From the NCBI RefSeq assembly GCF_003971235.1, contig NZ_CP034661.1:2294001-2358000 (forward strand): 64,000 nucleotides of DNA, given 5' to 3'. Shown here in pieces: positions 8,338-15,362 of this stretch; position 1 is the first letter of the stretch; the number at the start of each line of letters is the position of its first letter. The notes below the pieces were generated by a model. That model did no database searches and was not told the origin of the DNA. It saw only the letters and a list, made by a program, of their open reading frames with translations. Origin of the DNA: Chryseobacterium aureum (lineage in GTDB: Bacteria; Bacteroidota; Bacteroidia; Flavobacteriales; Weeksellaceae). A program made the position numbers and the translations under genes.

Positions 8338-8567
8338 TAATTATTTTATAAAATATTGTTTTATTTCCTATCTTGAAAGCTATCATTATCTCCTCTACCG
8401 GGAGTTCTTTACTATCGTTTTATGCGATTGCTTATATAAATTATTAACGTTTTGGCGCTTAGCGTATTGGTGTATTTCAGGGCTCAAAACTGTCAATACA
8501 TTACAAAAGTTGATTCTGGGCAGAATGTTCAATTAACCACTTTAACATCTATTGCTCCTAACGCTTT
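8338..8567 (-). repeat. Gene-less part of the array with long 3' element (copy 2)
   Basis: This stretch has no full gene. 8338-8413, between two junction repeats, encodes at most a ~27-residue open stretch ending in a TAA, possibly a cassette remnant. 8430-8567, after the DUF4365 gene, contains ACGTTTTGGCGCTTA (8449) and a distal CTCCTAACGC (8555), loosely resembling the paired cores of an attC-like site. The first string matches the element at 51-103. Plus-strand reading frames here are not convincing genes. Confidence 0.45.
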
Positions 8568-10484
8568 TTATGCACCGTTTTTTATTTCTTCTGTCAACTT
8601 CACAATGCCCTCAATTATTACCCTTTTTACATTGAATGGAATTTGTTTACCCATAAAATAGTCAGATAAATCGTTACTTACAAATTCACCATGCTTTTCA
8701 ACTATAAAATGTAGAACAAGAGAACATAATTCATTTTGTTGCTGTGTAAATGCAATTAACAAAGCGTTGAATTGAGCCTCTTTGTCTCCGTCCCGGAGAA
8801 GTCCTGCGGTTAAGAAACAGTAAAATGCATCTTCAAATTGCTGTTCTTTGTCTTTTGCAACACCAAGATTAAACCAAGCAAGATCATTTGTTGGGTTAAG
8901 TTCTACAGCCTTAGTAAATTCTATAATTTGAAGTTTGAAGTCATTTAATTCCAAAGCCTTTTCATAAAGTTCTATCGATTTTTCACTTTCTATTTTTTTG
9001 CCATCAAGTCCTAATTTTATACATCGGTCCGTAATGGCTCTTTTTAAATACCACTCATAGCTATAGCTGTTATGTTGTTCAAAAAATTTGTCAAACCATT
9101 CGTTTGCTTTTGAAAATTTACCTTGGAGAAGCAAACAATCACCAATCAGGGCAAAGACAATTACTTCTTGATTTGGTAAAATCTGTTCCAATCTAAAATA
9201 CCTGTATTGAATATCTTCTTCAACCAATTCAATTGATTTTGTATAAAACAATTCAGCTAGCTTATAATGACCTTTAATAAATAAAAGCCCTGCCAGTTCT
9301 CTCCACCAATGTTTTCTTCTTTCGTAGTCTGGTAGATACTTTCTTGCTTTGAAATAACACTTGATTGCTTCATCAGTGTTATATAAGCCTCTCTCAATAT
9401 TTCCGAGGTTATAATAACAATTTCCTATTATTGGGGAATATTCAGAGTATTGAATTGCTAATTTTAAATTTTCAGTTCGTAGGTAAAAGAGTTCGTTATA
9501 ATTTTTGCTATGAACAAAGTATGCTACATCAATAAAAAGAAAAGTTTCAAAGAGCTTTTTTCTTATTAATAATTTTGTGATTTCGTTATACTGAAGAAGT
9601 AAATCCTGATTAATAGATGATTGTAAAGTCCCTAAAGGGTCAAAAAGCATTGTGTCCTCTTCTGTACTAAAGTAATCGTTTTCTATGAGTTTACTTAAAA
9701 GTTTCAAGGAACCATTTAAATTTTCTCTTGCGAATGCAACTACCAGTAATTTAAGAATTTTAGCATTTATAATATTTATATCATCTTCATTAAAAAGAGG
9801 TCTGTGAAGTAATGGATTCTCAATGTCAAAACTTTCGATTTCAATTTCTTTGTTGAAGAAAGGACCATCCAATAAAAGGAAATGATTCCCCCCACGTGTC
9901 AAAAATTGTAAGCTATAATGTTTAGGTAAAAATGAATTATTAAGTGCAAATGTTTTTGGGTAGAAGTGATTAATAAATTTCCCGATGTTGGCTCCAAGAA
10001 CATTCCCTAAGTCAGAGTCTGAAGTTATTATAAGGCCATACTTAGGAACTATTTTTAACTCAGTTTCAATTTGATTAAAATATTCTGTCTTAATTAAATT
10101 TTCAGAATCGAACTTCAATTTTACAGTTTCTTGCTCGGGTCTAAGGTTTAGAGATTTAGTTAATTTGTTTGCCCAAATCCCCCAAGTTTGTTTTGTTGTC
10201 GTTGAAACGCATACTATTAATACTGGTAGTGCCAAGGATGCATAATAATTCAAATTTTCAACATCAAACTGCTTTTCAAAAGTGTCATGTACAATTTTTT
10301 GTTCGCTTCCTTTCAGCTGTACGAAAAAAGTAATTCCTGTCGATTGACCAGATTTAAAAACTTCAATTAAATAGTCGATACCATAATCGGGTTTAATCTC
10401 TCGAATAACCCATTCCACTGGAATTAAGTCTTCAAAAATTCGTTGTGAAATTGTCTCGGTTACATGTTGGGTTGGTCGCTTCAT
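8568..10484 (-). CDS. DUF4365-TPR protein
   Basis: A 638-residue protein. Residues ~5-150 match the DUF4365 type: RIFEDLIPVEWVIREIKPDYGIDYLIEVF, then FFVQLKGSEQ, an arrangement resembling a PD-(D/E)xK nuclease core (D-x-E and Q-x-K variants). Residues ~330-610 are TPR-like helices, e.g. GNCYYNLGNIERGLYNTDEAIKCYFKARKY in part and NPTNDLAWFNLGVAKDKEQQ. DUF4365 proteins occur widely in defence islands; biochemical activity is not established to my knowledge. It is the largest gene of the array. A junction repeat (10559-10574) lies 74 bases upstream of the ATG. Confidence 0.75.
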   Translation of the reverse strand: MKRPTQHVTETISQRIFEDLIPVEWVIREIKPDYGIDYLIEVFKSGQSTGITFFVQLKGSEQKIVHDTFEKQFDVENLNYYASLALPVLIVCVSTTTKQTWGIWANKLTKSLNLRPEQETVKLKFDSENLIKTEYFNQIETELKIVPKYGLIITSDSDLGNVLGANIGKFINHFYPKTFALNNSFLPKHYSLQFLTRGGNHFLLLDGPFFNKEIEIESFDIENPLLHRPLFNEDDINIINAKILKLLVVAFARENLNGSLKLLSKLIENDYFSTEEDTMLFDPLGTLQSSINQDLLLQYNEITKLLIRKKLFETFLFIDVAYFVHSKNYNELFYLRTENLKLAIQYSEYSPIIGNCYYNLGNIERGLYNTDEAIKCYFKARKYLPDYERRKHWWRELAGLLFIKGHYKLAELFYTKSIELVEEDIQYRYFRLEQILPNQEVIVFALIGDCLLLQGKFSKANEWFDKFFEQHNSYSYEWYLKRAITDRCIKLGLDGKKIESEKSIELYEKALELNDFKLQIIEFTKAVELNPTNDLAWFNLGVAKDKEQQFEDAFYCFLTAGLLRDGDKEAQFNALLIAFTQQQNELCSLVLHFIVEKHGEFVSNDLSDYFMGKQIPFNVKRVIIEGIVKLTEEIKNGA

Positions 10485-10572
10485 TAAGATGGTGCATAAT
10501 TTTCAAATTCACGCATTGCGTAAATCTATTTATGTTACTAATATAAAATTTTATTCTGATCGTTTTTTGAGA

Positions 10573-10896
10573 TTAATGCTTTCTTCTATCATCAATATAT
10601 TTTATACTCACAATTTTATCTCGAATAAATTCAGTTTTGTTCTTTCTATCAATAAAAACATCATCGGAAATTCTATGAAAAAATTCACTTTCAATTTTTT
10701 CTCCTGTAATTAAGGTGATTACTCCATCAAACGAACTTGTTTCAACCTGCCTAATATTTTCCTCCAAACGTTTTTGTAGATCTTTTAGACCTTCTAAAGA
10801 TTTTTTACTCTCTCTTTTGTAATTGTAATAGCTAATTATTCTTTGGGTTAGAATTCCCATCAAATATGAAATTAAAATTAATCCTAATATTTTCAT
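10573..10896 (-). CDS. Small membrane-anchored protein, 107 aa
   Basis: A 107-residue protein with one N-terminal membrane segment (residues ~3-20) followed by a basic stretch, a coiled-coil-like helix (SLEGLKDLQKRLEENIRQV) and a C-terminal strand-rich part. It is predicted to be anchored with the body in the cytoplasm. The TAA overlaps the junction repeat at 10559-10574, and a variant repeat (from 10900) lies just upstream of the ATG. Unknown function. Confidence 0.6.
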   Translation of the reverse strand: MKILGLILISYLMGILTQRIISYYNYKRESKKSLEGLKDLQKRLEENIRQVETSSFDGVITLITGEKIESEFFHRISDDVFIDRKNKTEFIRDKIVSIKYIDDRRKH

Positions 10897-10921
10897 GTAA
10901 TCGTTTTTGAGAATATTATGC

Positions 10922-11182
10922 TTAATTATTTTTAATGATTATTGAGTTTTGGTCAATCTTTATGTTCTCACCAATTACATTTCCGTATATCGTACCAAAT
11001 ATTTCACAACTACCATAATTATAAATTATTCCATTAACTATTCCGTGGATTATACTTGATGAATTAGATTCAATCGTTATATTTCCATTCACTGTTCCTA
11101 ATACTATTAATTCAGCCGAATTTACTACCGTAATATTTTCCGTCACAATATTGTGTATTGTTAAGTTTTCATCTATTTTCAT
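10922..11182 (-). CDS. Minimal bactofilin-like beta-helix protein, 86 aa
   Basis: An 86-residue protein built almost entirely of short repeating strands with IxGTVxGN turns (VLGTVNGNITI, IHGIVNGIIYN, IFGTIYGNVIG). This is the pattern of a right-handed beta-helix as in bactofilins or polymer-forming cytoskeletal proteins, but shorter than usual. There is no signal peptide. It is the first gene of the array in transcription order. The junction repeat 11188-11203 lies 5 bases upstream of its ATG. Scaffold or polymer formation is inferred from the repeat pattern. Confidence 0.55.
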   Translation of the reverse strand: MKIDENLTIHNIVTENITVVNSAELIVLGTVNGNITIESNSSSIIHGIVNGIIYNYGSCEIFGTIYGNVIGENIKIDQNSIIIKNN

Positions 11183-11341
11183 TGTTTATCGTTTTTTGAG
11201 ATTAATTTAAAATGCTAAATCTTATAACTTGTAATGTATCAAGTTCATTTATCCAAAATTATATTATTGTTACATTAGTAAAGAAATATATGCCCTTATC
11301 TTTGGAAAATAATTTTTTTCATGAAATAAAAATTCCATAAC

Positions 11342-11377
11342 AAAAAAATTAAGCAAGACTTTTACAAAACCTTGCTT
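11342..11377 (-). terminator. Rho-independent terminator of the CBASS operon
   Basis: On the minus strand AAGCAAG (complement of 11371-11377) and CTTGCTT (complement of 11351-11357) form a 7-bp stem followed by an A/T-rich tail with a T-run (11342-11350). It lies ~30 bases beyond the nucC stop. Confidence 0.7.
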
Positions 11378-11408
11378 AATTTATGAAAATCATATTGCAG
11401 ACTAGTTG

Positions 11409-12125
11409 TTATTCTGCAAGCCATTTAGAATATTCTAATACATCAATCATAGGAACAGTACCGCTAAACTGCAATTTTGAAATCAATTTAAATAAAAAAG
11501 CAGTAGCAGGCTTACCACCTAATTTAAAATCATACTCATCTCTATCTCCAACATAATTAAAATATCCATGTGCAGCAACACATCCCATTTCTAATACTTT
11601 CTCTTCATTTAAAACATTTTTTAAAGCTTCACCCATGCCTGGAGACCAATCACTTTCAAATGTTAATATTCCTCCTATAATATTAATTGGTGGTTTTGCC
11701 GGATATGTTCCTCCTGCATGAGGAATGGGAAGGCTTGTTCTATGAAGATTTCTTACACTATTAATTTTTTCAACCGCATATCTAACATATTCTGCATTAA
11801 TAGACTGTTTTGCTTCGAATACAGCGTAAACGCTTTCCGCAGGAATGATATAATCATTATGGAAATTAAATATAAAAGGTGAATACTGCCTATCAAAAAT
11901 GACAACATCCATTTGTTGGCTAAAATTTCCTTCACTATCAACGATATGAGCTTTTTCGGCGCGATATCGTTCAGGTAGGTATTTCTGAAGTAGTTCAAGC
12001 CATATTGTTTCACTAACATCCCCTTTTGTGCCGGGATGGTGATAGGATTTTCTTGCTATCTCTAAACGCTGATGAATATCATCATGCAAACTATTTAATA
12101 ATATTTCTAGTGACCAATCTGCCAT
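11409..12125 (-). CDS. nucC: NucC, cyclic-trinucleotide-activated DNA endonuclease
   Basis: A 238-residue effector nuclease of type III CBASS, close in length and sequence to E. coli NucC. The PD-(D/E)xK residues are in place: Asp73 in QQMDVVIFD, then Glu104 and Lys106 in VFEAKQS. Conserved blocks include RTSLPIPHAGGTYPAKPPI and LLTFESDWSP-like text (ILTFESDWSPGMG). In the family, binding of cAAA joins two trimers into a hexamer that cuts double-stranded DNA and kills the infected cell. It is the last gene of the operon, 2 bases after the ATPase, and is followed by a hairpin terminator. Confidence 0.95.
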   Translation of the reverse strand: MADWSLEILLNSLHDDIHQRLEIARKSYHHPGTKGDVSETIWLELLQKYLPERYRAEKAHIVDSEGNFSQQMDVVIFDRQYSPFIFNFHNDYIIPAESVYAVFEAKQSINAEYVRYAVEKINSVRNLHRTSLPIPHAGGTYPAKPPINIIGGILTFESDWSPGMGEALKNVLNEEKVLEMGCVAAHGYFNYVGDRDEYDFKLGGKPATAFLFKLISKLQFSGTVPMIDVLEYSKWLAE

Positions 12126-12127
12126 AA

Positions 12128-13063
12128 TTATGATTCTTTAAAAGGTGAAGTTGGAATAATTTTTTCAGCAATCATCATTGCTCTCTGTGCCTCAACTGCT
12201 TTATCTGGATAAGCATCAATCACAATTGCAGGTATAAGTCTCTGCACAATATCGGAAAATGTAAAACCATAGTCAATGCCATTTCTAGGACCAGTTAAAC
12301 TAACAAGGTCCTGAACTTCATTTTCGGAAAAGTCCAATTCTTTTAGGGCGTCAGATAAGACTGCATATCGAGCATCCTCATCAGGTCTCTTAAAATAAAT
12401 TATCTCAGCAGCTCGTCTTTTAATCGCTGGATCTAATGAGTCCGGTCTATTTGTACACATAATTACTGCCGCTGGAAACTTACCATTCCCTAAACTATCA
12501 ATCCCTCTGATAAAAGCATTTACTCCCGCCTTATCTTCATGATGCATCTGATCACTTTCTCGTGATTGAGCTAAGGCATCGGCCTCATCTATCATTAGGA
12601 TTACAGCTCCTCTTGATTTTCCAGTTTCGCTTTTCAATTTTTTAGCTTTCTCCAAAGTATACTCAAATGCAGCAGAAACAAGCTGTGTCATTTGCCCTAC
12701 TCTACCTTGGCCTCTGGTAGCCAAGCTCAAAGGAAATAGCTCAACATTAAGCTTTTCCTGGCGTGCTACGGCATCCCCAATAGTATATGCAAGTTCTGAT
12801 TTACCCGACCCCACATCACCGGCTAAAATAATTAATGGTGGTCTACGGTTTACAAAATTTAGTATCTGTTCAGCACCTTTATGATGTTTATCAACCCACT
12901 CCTTAACACCATCCGGATTGATAAGAATACTTAAAAGTTTTTTTATTTTTTCCTTTGTATCATCGAGTCCCACAAGTAAATCCAGACGATCTTTTAGATC
13001 TGAGTCAGGATAATTAATTGTTGATTCAAATAACTCAGAAAAAGAAGGTTTATTATTTTCCAT
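12128..13063 (-). CDS. cap6: Cap6, TRIP13/Pch2-like AAA+ ATPase of CBASS
   Basis: A 311-residue AAA+ ATPase. Walker A is GDVGSGKS (residues 82-89), Walker B is LMIDEAD (around 157-162), and sensor text CTNRPDSLDPAIKRRA follows. In type III CBASS this enzyme opens the HORMA protein and switches off the CD-NTase, preventing accidental activation. The gene lies 3 bases after the HORMA gene and 2 before nucC. Length and motif order fit the family well. Confidence 0.93.
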   Translation of the reverse strand: MENNKPSFSELFESTINYPDSDLKDRLDLLVGLDDTKEKIKKLLSILINPDGVKEWVDKHHKGAEQILNFVNRRPPLIILAGDVGSGKSELAYTIGDAVARQEKLNVELFPLSLATRGQGRVGQMTQLVSAAFEYTLEKAKKLKSETGKSRGAVILMIDEADALAQSRESDQMHHEDKAGVNAFIRGIDSLGNGKFPAAVIMCTNRPDSLDPAIKRRAAEIIYFKRPDEDARYAVLSDALKELDFSENEVQDLVSLTGPRNGIDYGFTFSDIVQRLIPAIVIDAYPDKAVEAQRAMMIAEKIIPTSPFKES

Positions 13064-13066
13064 TTT

Positions 13067-13579
13067 TTAATAACTTTTTAACGTTGAACGATTAAGTGAT
13101 TTACCACCAGAGGAATATGTTTTATCTGAAGACATATATCCATCTATGCCAGGAGCTGCAGCTCCCGTTCGTTGGAACGGCAGAGACTGTTCAAAACTAC
13201 TCCTTTCATCAGCAGACAAATTATTGTAGGCAGGTGTTTTGATTAGGTAACTACCAAATGATGCTCCAGCAATATTCGCACCCGGAAATATTTTACCAGG
13301 ATCGTCATCAGTACTGTACATATCTGCTAAATCATTTGCATTATATCGCAAACAAGGTTCGATCCATTTATCATCACGCTGAAAGCCATATGTTACTTCT
13401 GATAAGTAGCCCTTTTTAAGAAGTTCTACTAGTTCCTCTTCATAATCAGTAATACTTGTATCTGAAGGATATCCATAAAAGCGTTGCATTCTCTTTAAAT
13501 CTGTCGCCACTTTAGACGCTAAATATTTAGCATGAGTGACTGTAAAAGTTTGTGTATTTGAAGATGTATAACTACTCAT
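13067..13579 (-). CDS. cap7: Cap7, bacterial HORMA-domain protein of CBASS
   Basis: A 170-residue protein positioned between the CD-NTase and the TRIP13-like ATPase. Features consistent with bacterial HORMA proteins are the N-terminal SNTQTFTVTHAKYLASKVATDL helix, KRMQRFYGYPS, and a WIEPCLRYN strand. The C-terminal ~40 residues (GAAAPGIDGYMSSDKTYSSG) are glycine/serine-rich, as expected for the mobile safety-belt or closure region. In the family it binds a target peptide, closes and activates the CD-NTase. Identification depends on the operon context as much as on sequence. Confidence 0.88.
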   Translation of the reverse strand: MSSYTSSNTQTFTVTHAKYLASKVATDLKRMQRFYGYPSDTSITDYEEELVELLKKGYLSEVTYGFQRDDKWIEPCLRYNANDLADMYSTDDDPGKIFPGANIAGASFGSYLIKTPAYNNLSADERSSFEQSLPFQRTGAAAPGIDGYMSSDKTYSSGGKSLNRSTLKSY

Positions 13580-13584
13580 AATTT

Positions 13585-14550
13585 TTAAATTTGAAATGAT
13601 GTTCCAAAAACTTTTTGCCAGTAATAGACTGTCTTTTCCTTTGTTGTTGCCATTAATGCCGAATCTATGGCATCTCCGGCTTCAATTGCTGCTTCTATTA
13701 TAGCAGCAGCATTACTTGTTGTATATAACTTTGATGCATTATTCTTAGGATTAACGGGATCAATAATTCTCACGGGGTCAGAATAGGACGGAACCTGTGA
13801 TGACGTATAATAGTCATCAAATACTATCAATTCTTTGAGACCCGATGTCGCTATATATGTAAAAAAGCTCTGCAATGCTTCAGGATAATCGGAGAAGTCT
13901 TGTCCTTTGTCAAGTAGTTTTGACATTAAAAGCTCAACCATAAATGATTTGAAACGAAAATCAGGGTTTTCTGATTTTATTTTCCTACTCCAAAATTTAG
14001 CAAGTCTTATAACCTGTGCAAAATGCTGGTCTTGTTCTTTTTTTCTTTTTCGAATAAATTCAAGATGCCTTGGAATTGATGTCTCCAAATATGACCCGTC
14101 ATCCTGGCTTATTAGATTTCCATACCAGTTTGGATCACCATAGTAAAGAATAGGAACTACGTCCACATCCAATCCGGAGCCTTTAAAAGATATTGTAACA
14201 GAATAGGTATTAGCCTTAACTTGATCAGAACTCATATTAGGAAATGCTGTTCTAAGCTTTTCAGCTAAATACACAACCAAATCACTAACATCCCGTGGTG
14301 CTTCAGAACCACTAATATAACACGCCATATCAATATCATTGAGTGTTTTCAATGCTGTCCCTTTCGCCAGACTTCCTGACAATAGGATTTTCTTCAACGC
14401 GAAATCAGGATGATCCACCAGATAGGATTTCACTTTCTCACGTACCCTACTCGCTTGCTCTCTATAACTATCTGCCTTATCTTTAGGCAGGTTGACTTTA
14501 TCAATAGCAAATCTTGCTATTTCATTATGACCAATATGTAATTTTGACAT
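13585..14550 (-). CDS. cdnC: CdnC-type CD-NTase (cyclic oligonucleotide synthase)
   Basis: A 321-residue nucleotidyltransferase. The GS motif is at 59-60 (LLSGSLAKGT), with catalytic Asp72 and Asp74 in NDIDMACY and a third acidic residue in LDVDVVPI (128-130). This matches the CD-NTase clade C layout whose enzymes make cAAA for NucC. It is produced upstream of cap7, 5 bases apart, and 10 bases downstream of the small lamin-tail-like gene. No truncation or motif loss is visible. Confidence 0.93.
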   Translation of the reverse strand: MSKLHIGHNEIARFAIDKVNLPKDKADSYREQASRVREKVKSYLVDHPDFALKKILLSGSLAKGTALKTLNDIDMACYISGSEAPRDVSDLVVYLAEKLRTAFPNMSSDQVKANTYSVTISFKGSGLDVDVVPILYYGDPNWYGNLISQDDGSYLETSIPRHLEFIRKRKKEQDQHFAQVIRLAKFWSRKIKSENPDFRFKSFMVELLMSKLLDKGQDFSDYPEALQSFFTYIATSGLKELIVFDDYYTSSQVPSYSDPVRIIDPVNPKNNASKLYTTSNAAAIIEAAIEAGDAIDSALMATTKEKTVYYWQKVFGTSFQI

Positions 14551-14560
14551 TATTTTTAAA

Positions 14561-14920
14561 TTAAATTCTTTTTTTGTCTATTGTTGACACTTTTAATACT
14601 TCAATTGATTCTATTTCATCATCATTGAGAATCGTTTTTTTTAACCCCCAAAAAATTTTTCTGCAAAAATGTTTGTCTTTATAGACTCCATCATGATCAT
14701 CCCCTATGCCAGTAAATAAAAGAACATACTGCCCTTGATTAAGTCGATATTCTGGGAACTTAAAAAAATGTCTAAAAACATTAGACGTTTGACCATTTTT
14801 AAACGTACTATCTACAAGAGCGAAGTCTTTAAGATTTAAATCATCTTTAGCGATTAGTAAGATACCTTCCTTTATCTTGGCATCTTCCTCCTTATTTATA
14901 TAAACTATTTCTAAACTCAT
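14561..14920 (-). CDS. Lamin-tail-domain-like protein heading the CBASS operon
   Basis: A 119-residue all-beta protein that is the first gene of the operon, 10 bases before cdnC. Its text (LKDFALVDSTF, then FFKFPEYRLNQGQYVLLFTG, then IFWGLKKTILNDDE) follows the lamin-tail (LTD) pattern of an immunoglobulin-like sandwich. In that pattern a phrase like FP-x-L-x-x-G-x-x-V-x-L is followed by a W-G-x-x-x-x-x-L/W-N-D turn. LTD domains bind DNA or proteins in other systems. I do not know of a described role for one in CBASS. It may be a fifth operon member or a passenger. The domain call comes from pattern reading only. Confidence 0.6.
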   Translation of the reverse strand: MSLEIVYINKEEDAKIKEGILLIAKDDLNLKDFALVDSTFKNGQTSNVFRHFFKFPEYRLNQGQYVLLFTGIGDDHDGVYKDKHFCRKIFWGLKKTILNDDEIESIEVLKVSTIDKKRI

Positions 14921-14989
14921 AATATTTAATTATTAACCACATATGAGAAACACTTCCCTAACGTAACTATGTGCTTAGCTCCGGGATTT

Positions 14990-15005
14990 TTACGGAAAAC
15001 CGTAA
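14990..15005. promoter_or_regulatory. 16-bp palindrome upstream of the candidate RNA
   Basis: TTACGGAAAACCGTAA has ACGG/CCGT arms around AAAA, with flanking TT/AA. It sits 16 bases before the TATCTTTG promoter box at 15022-15029, a typical operator position. The binding factor is unknown. Confidence 0.45.
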
Positions 15006-15021
15006 TTGTACATTTTTTTCA

Positions 15022-15344
15022 TATCTTTGTTGAAGAAATAAATTTCTTTAGATATTAAGAAGGGTGACCAGCCCTAAGATGATCGGTGAATCCAACACCA
15101 AATGTTCTTTATTTTTATGTTGTCTTTACGCTTTTTACTATTAAATTTTTACAAAATCATACTAAAAATCCGTAGAGTAGTAATACAGGAGATTTCCTGG
15201 GTTCAAAGAAATTTATAGAAAATGGATACGGCTTAGGTTCCGTATTAAGTAAAAAATATAGCATCATTTTTATTCATAAATATCTCTTTGAATGGAATGA
15301 TTTTTAAAGGTTCAAGAAGGGTGAGATTTTCTTGGACTTTTTTT
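15022..15344 (+). ncRNA. Candidate structured non-coding RNA (~300 nt)
   Basis: The 442-base gap between CBASS and the TPR-ATPase has no reading frame but has transcript-like architecture on the plus strand. TATCTTTG (15022-15029) matches the -7 consensus TAnnTTTG. Stems follow: TTCTT/AAGAA (15044-15061), AGGG/CCCT (15061-15075), GGTG/CACC (15085-15099), CAGGA/TCCTG (15186-15199) and TACGG/CCGTA (15227-15244). It closes with a 9-bp stem (15310-15318 with 15329-15337, one G-U) directly followed by seven T. The 11-base string AAGAAGGGTGA occurs near both ends (15057 and 15314). It does not look like tmRNA or RNase P RNA. Function unknown. Confidence 0.55.
15310..15344 (+). terminator. Strong intrinsic terminator of the candidate RNA
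   Basis: GTTCAAGAA (15310-15318) pairs with TTCTTGGAC (15329-15337) around a 10-base loop, and TTTTTTT (15338-15344) follows immediately. No plus-strand gene lies upstream, so the terminator itself argues for a non-coding transcript. Confidence 0.65.
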
Positions 15345-15362
15345 ATCATTATTTAAAACTAA

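Larger units (their letters stand above)
22..11203 (-). repeat. Array of 15 short junction repeats (cassette-like sites)
   Basis: A 16-base motif, plus strand ATCGTTTTTTGAGATT, recurs between genes. Copies start at 22, 2275, 3561, 3905, 4196, 5239, 5586, 5787 (with 5 extra bases), 6566, 7459, 8324 (degenerate), 8414, 10559, 10900 and 11188. All have the same orientation, and all genes read on the minus strand. On the minus strand the motif often contributes the TAA stop of the upstream gene and ends at, or shortly before, the ATG of the next. Several gaps lack a clear copy (1349-1409, 4613-4640, 7807-7841). The repeat is therefore best described as a 3'-end site of each gene. It is far shorter than integron attC sites and has no obvious stem. 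Its role as a recombination site is inferred. Confidence 0.85.

Noticed and set aside
8303..8661. Plus-strand reading frames as genes
   Set aside because: They overlap two minus-strand genes and the non-coding 3' element, are hydrophobic or low-complexity, and lack a promoter box.
22..11203. Classical integron with attC sites
   Set aside because: The common site is only ~16 bases, without paired inverse cores or a stem, and no integron integrase is in the window. The two longer 3' elements remain open.
14921..15362. Retron-type RNA
   Set aside because: No reverse transcriptase gene is adjacent, and the stems lack the long inverted msr/msd arms expected of a retron.
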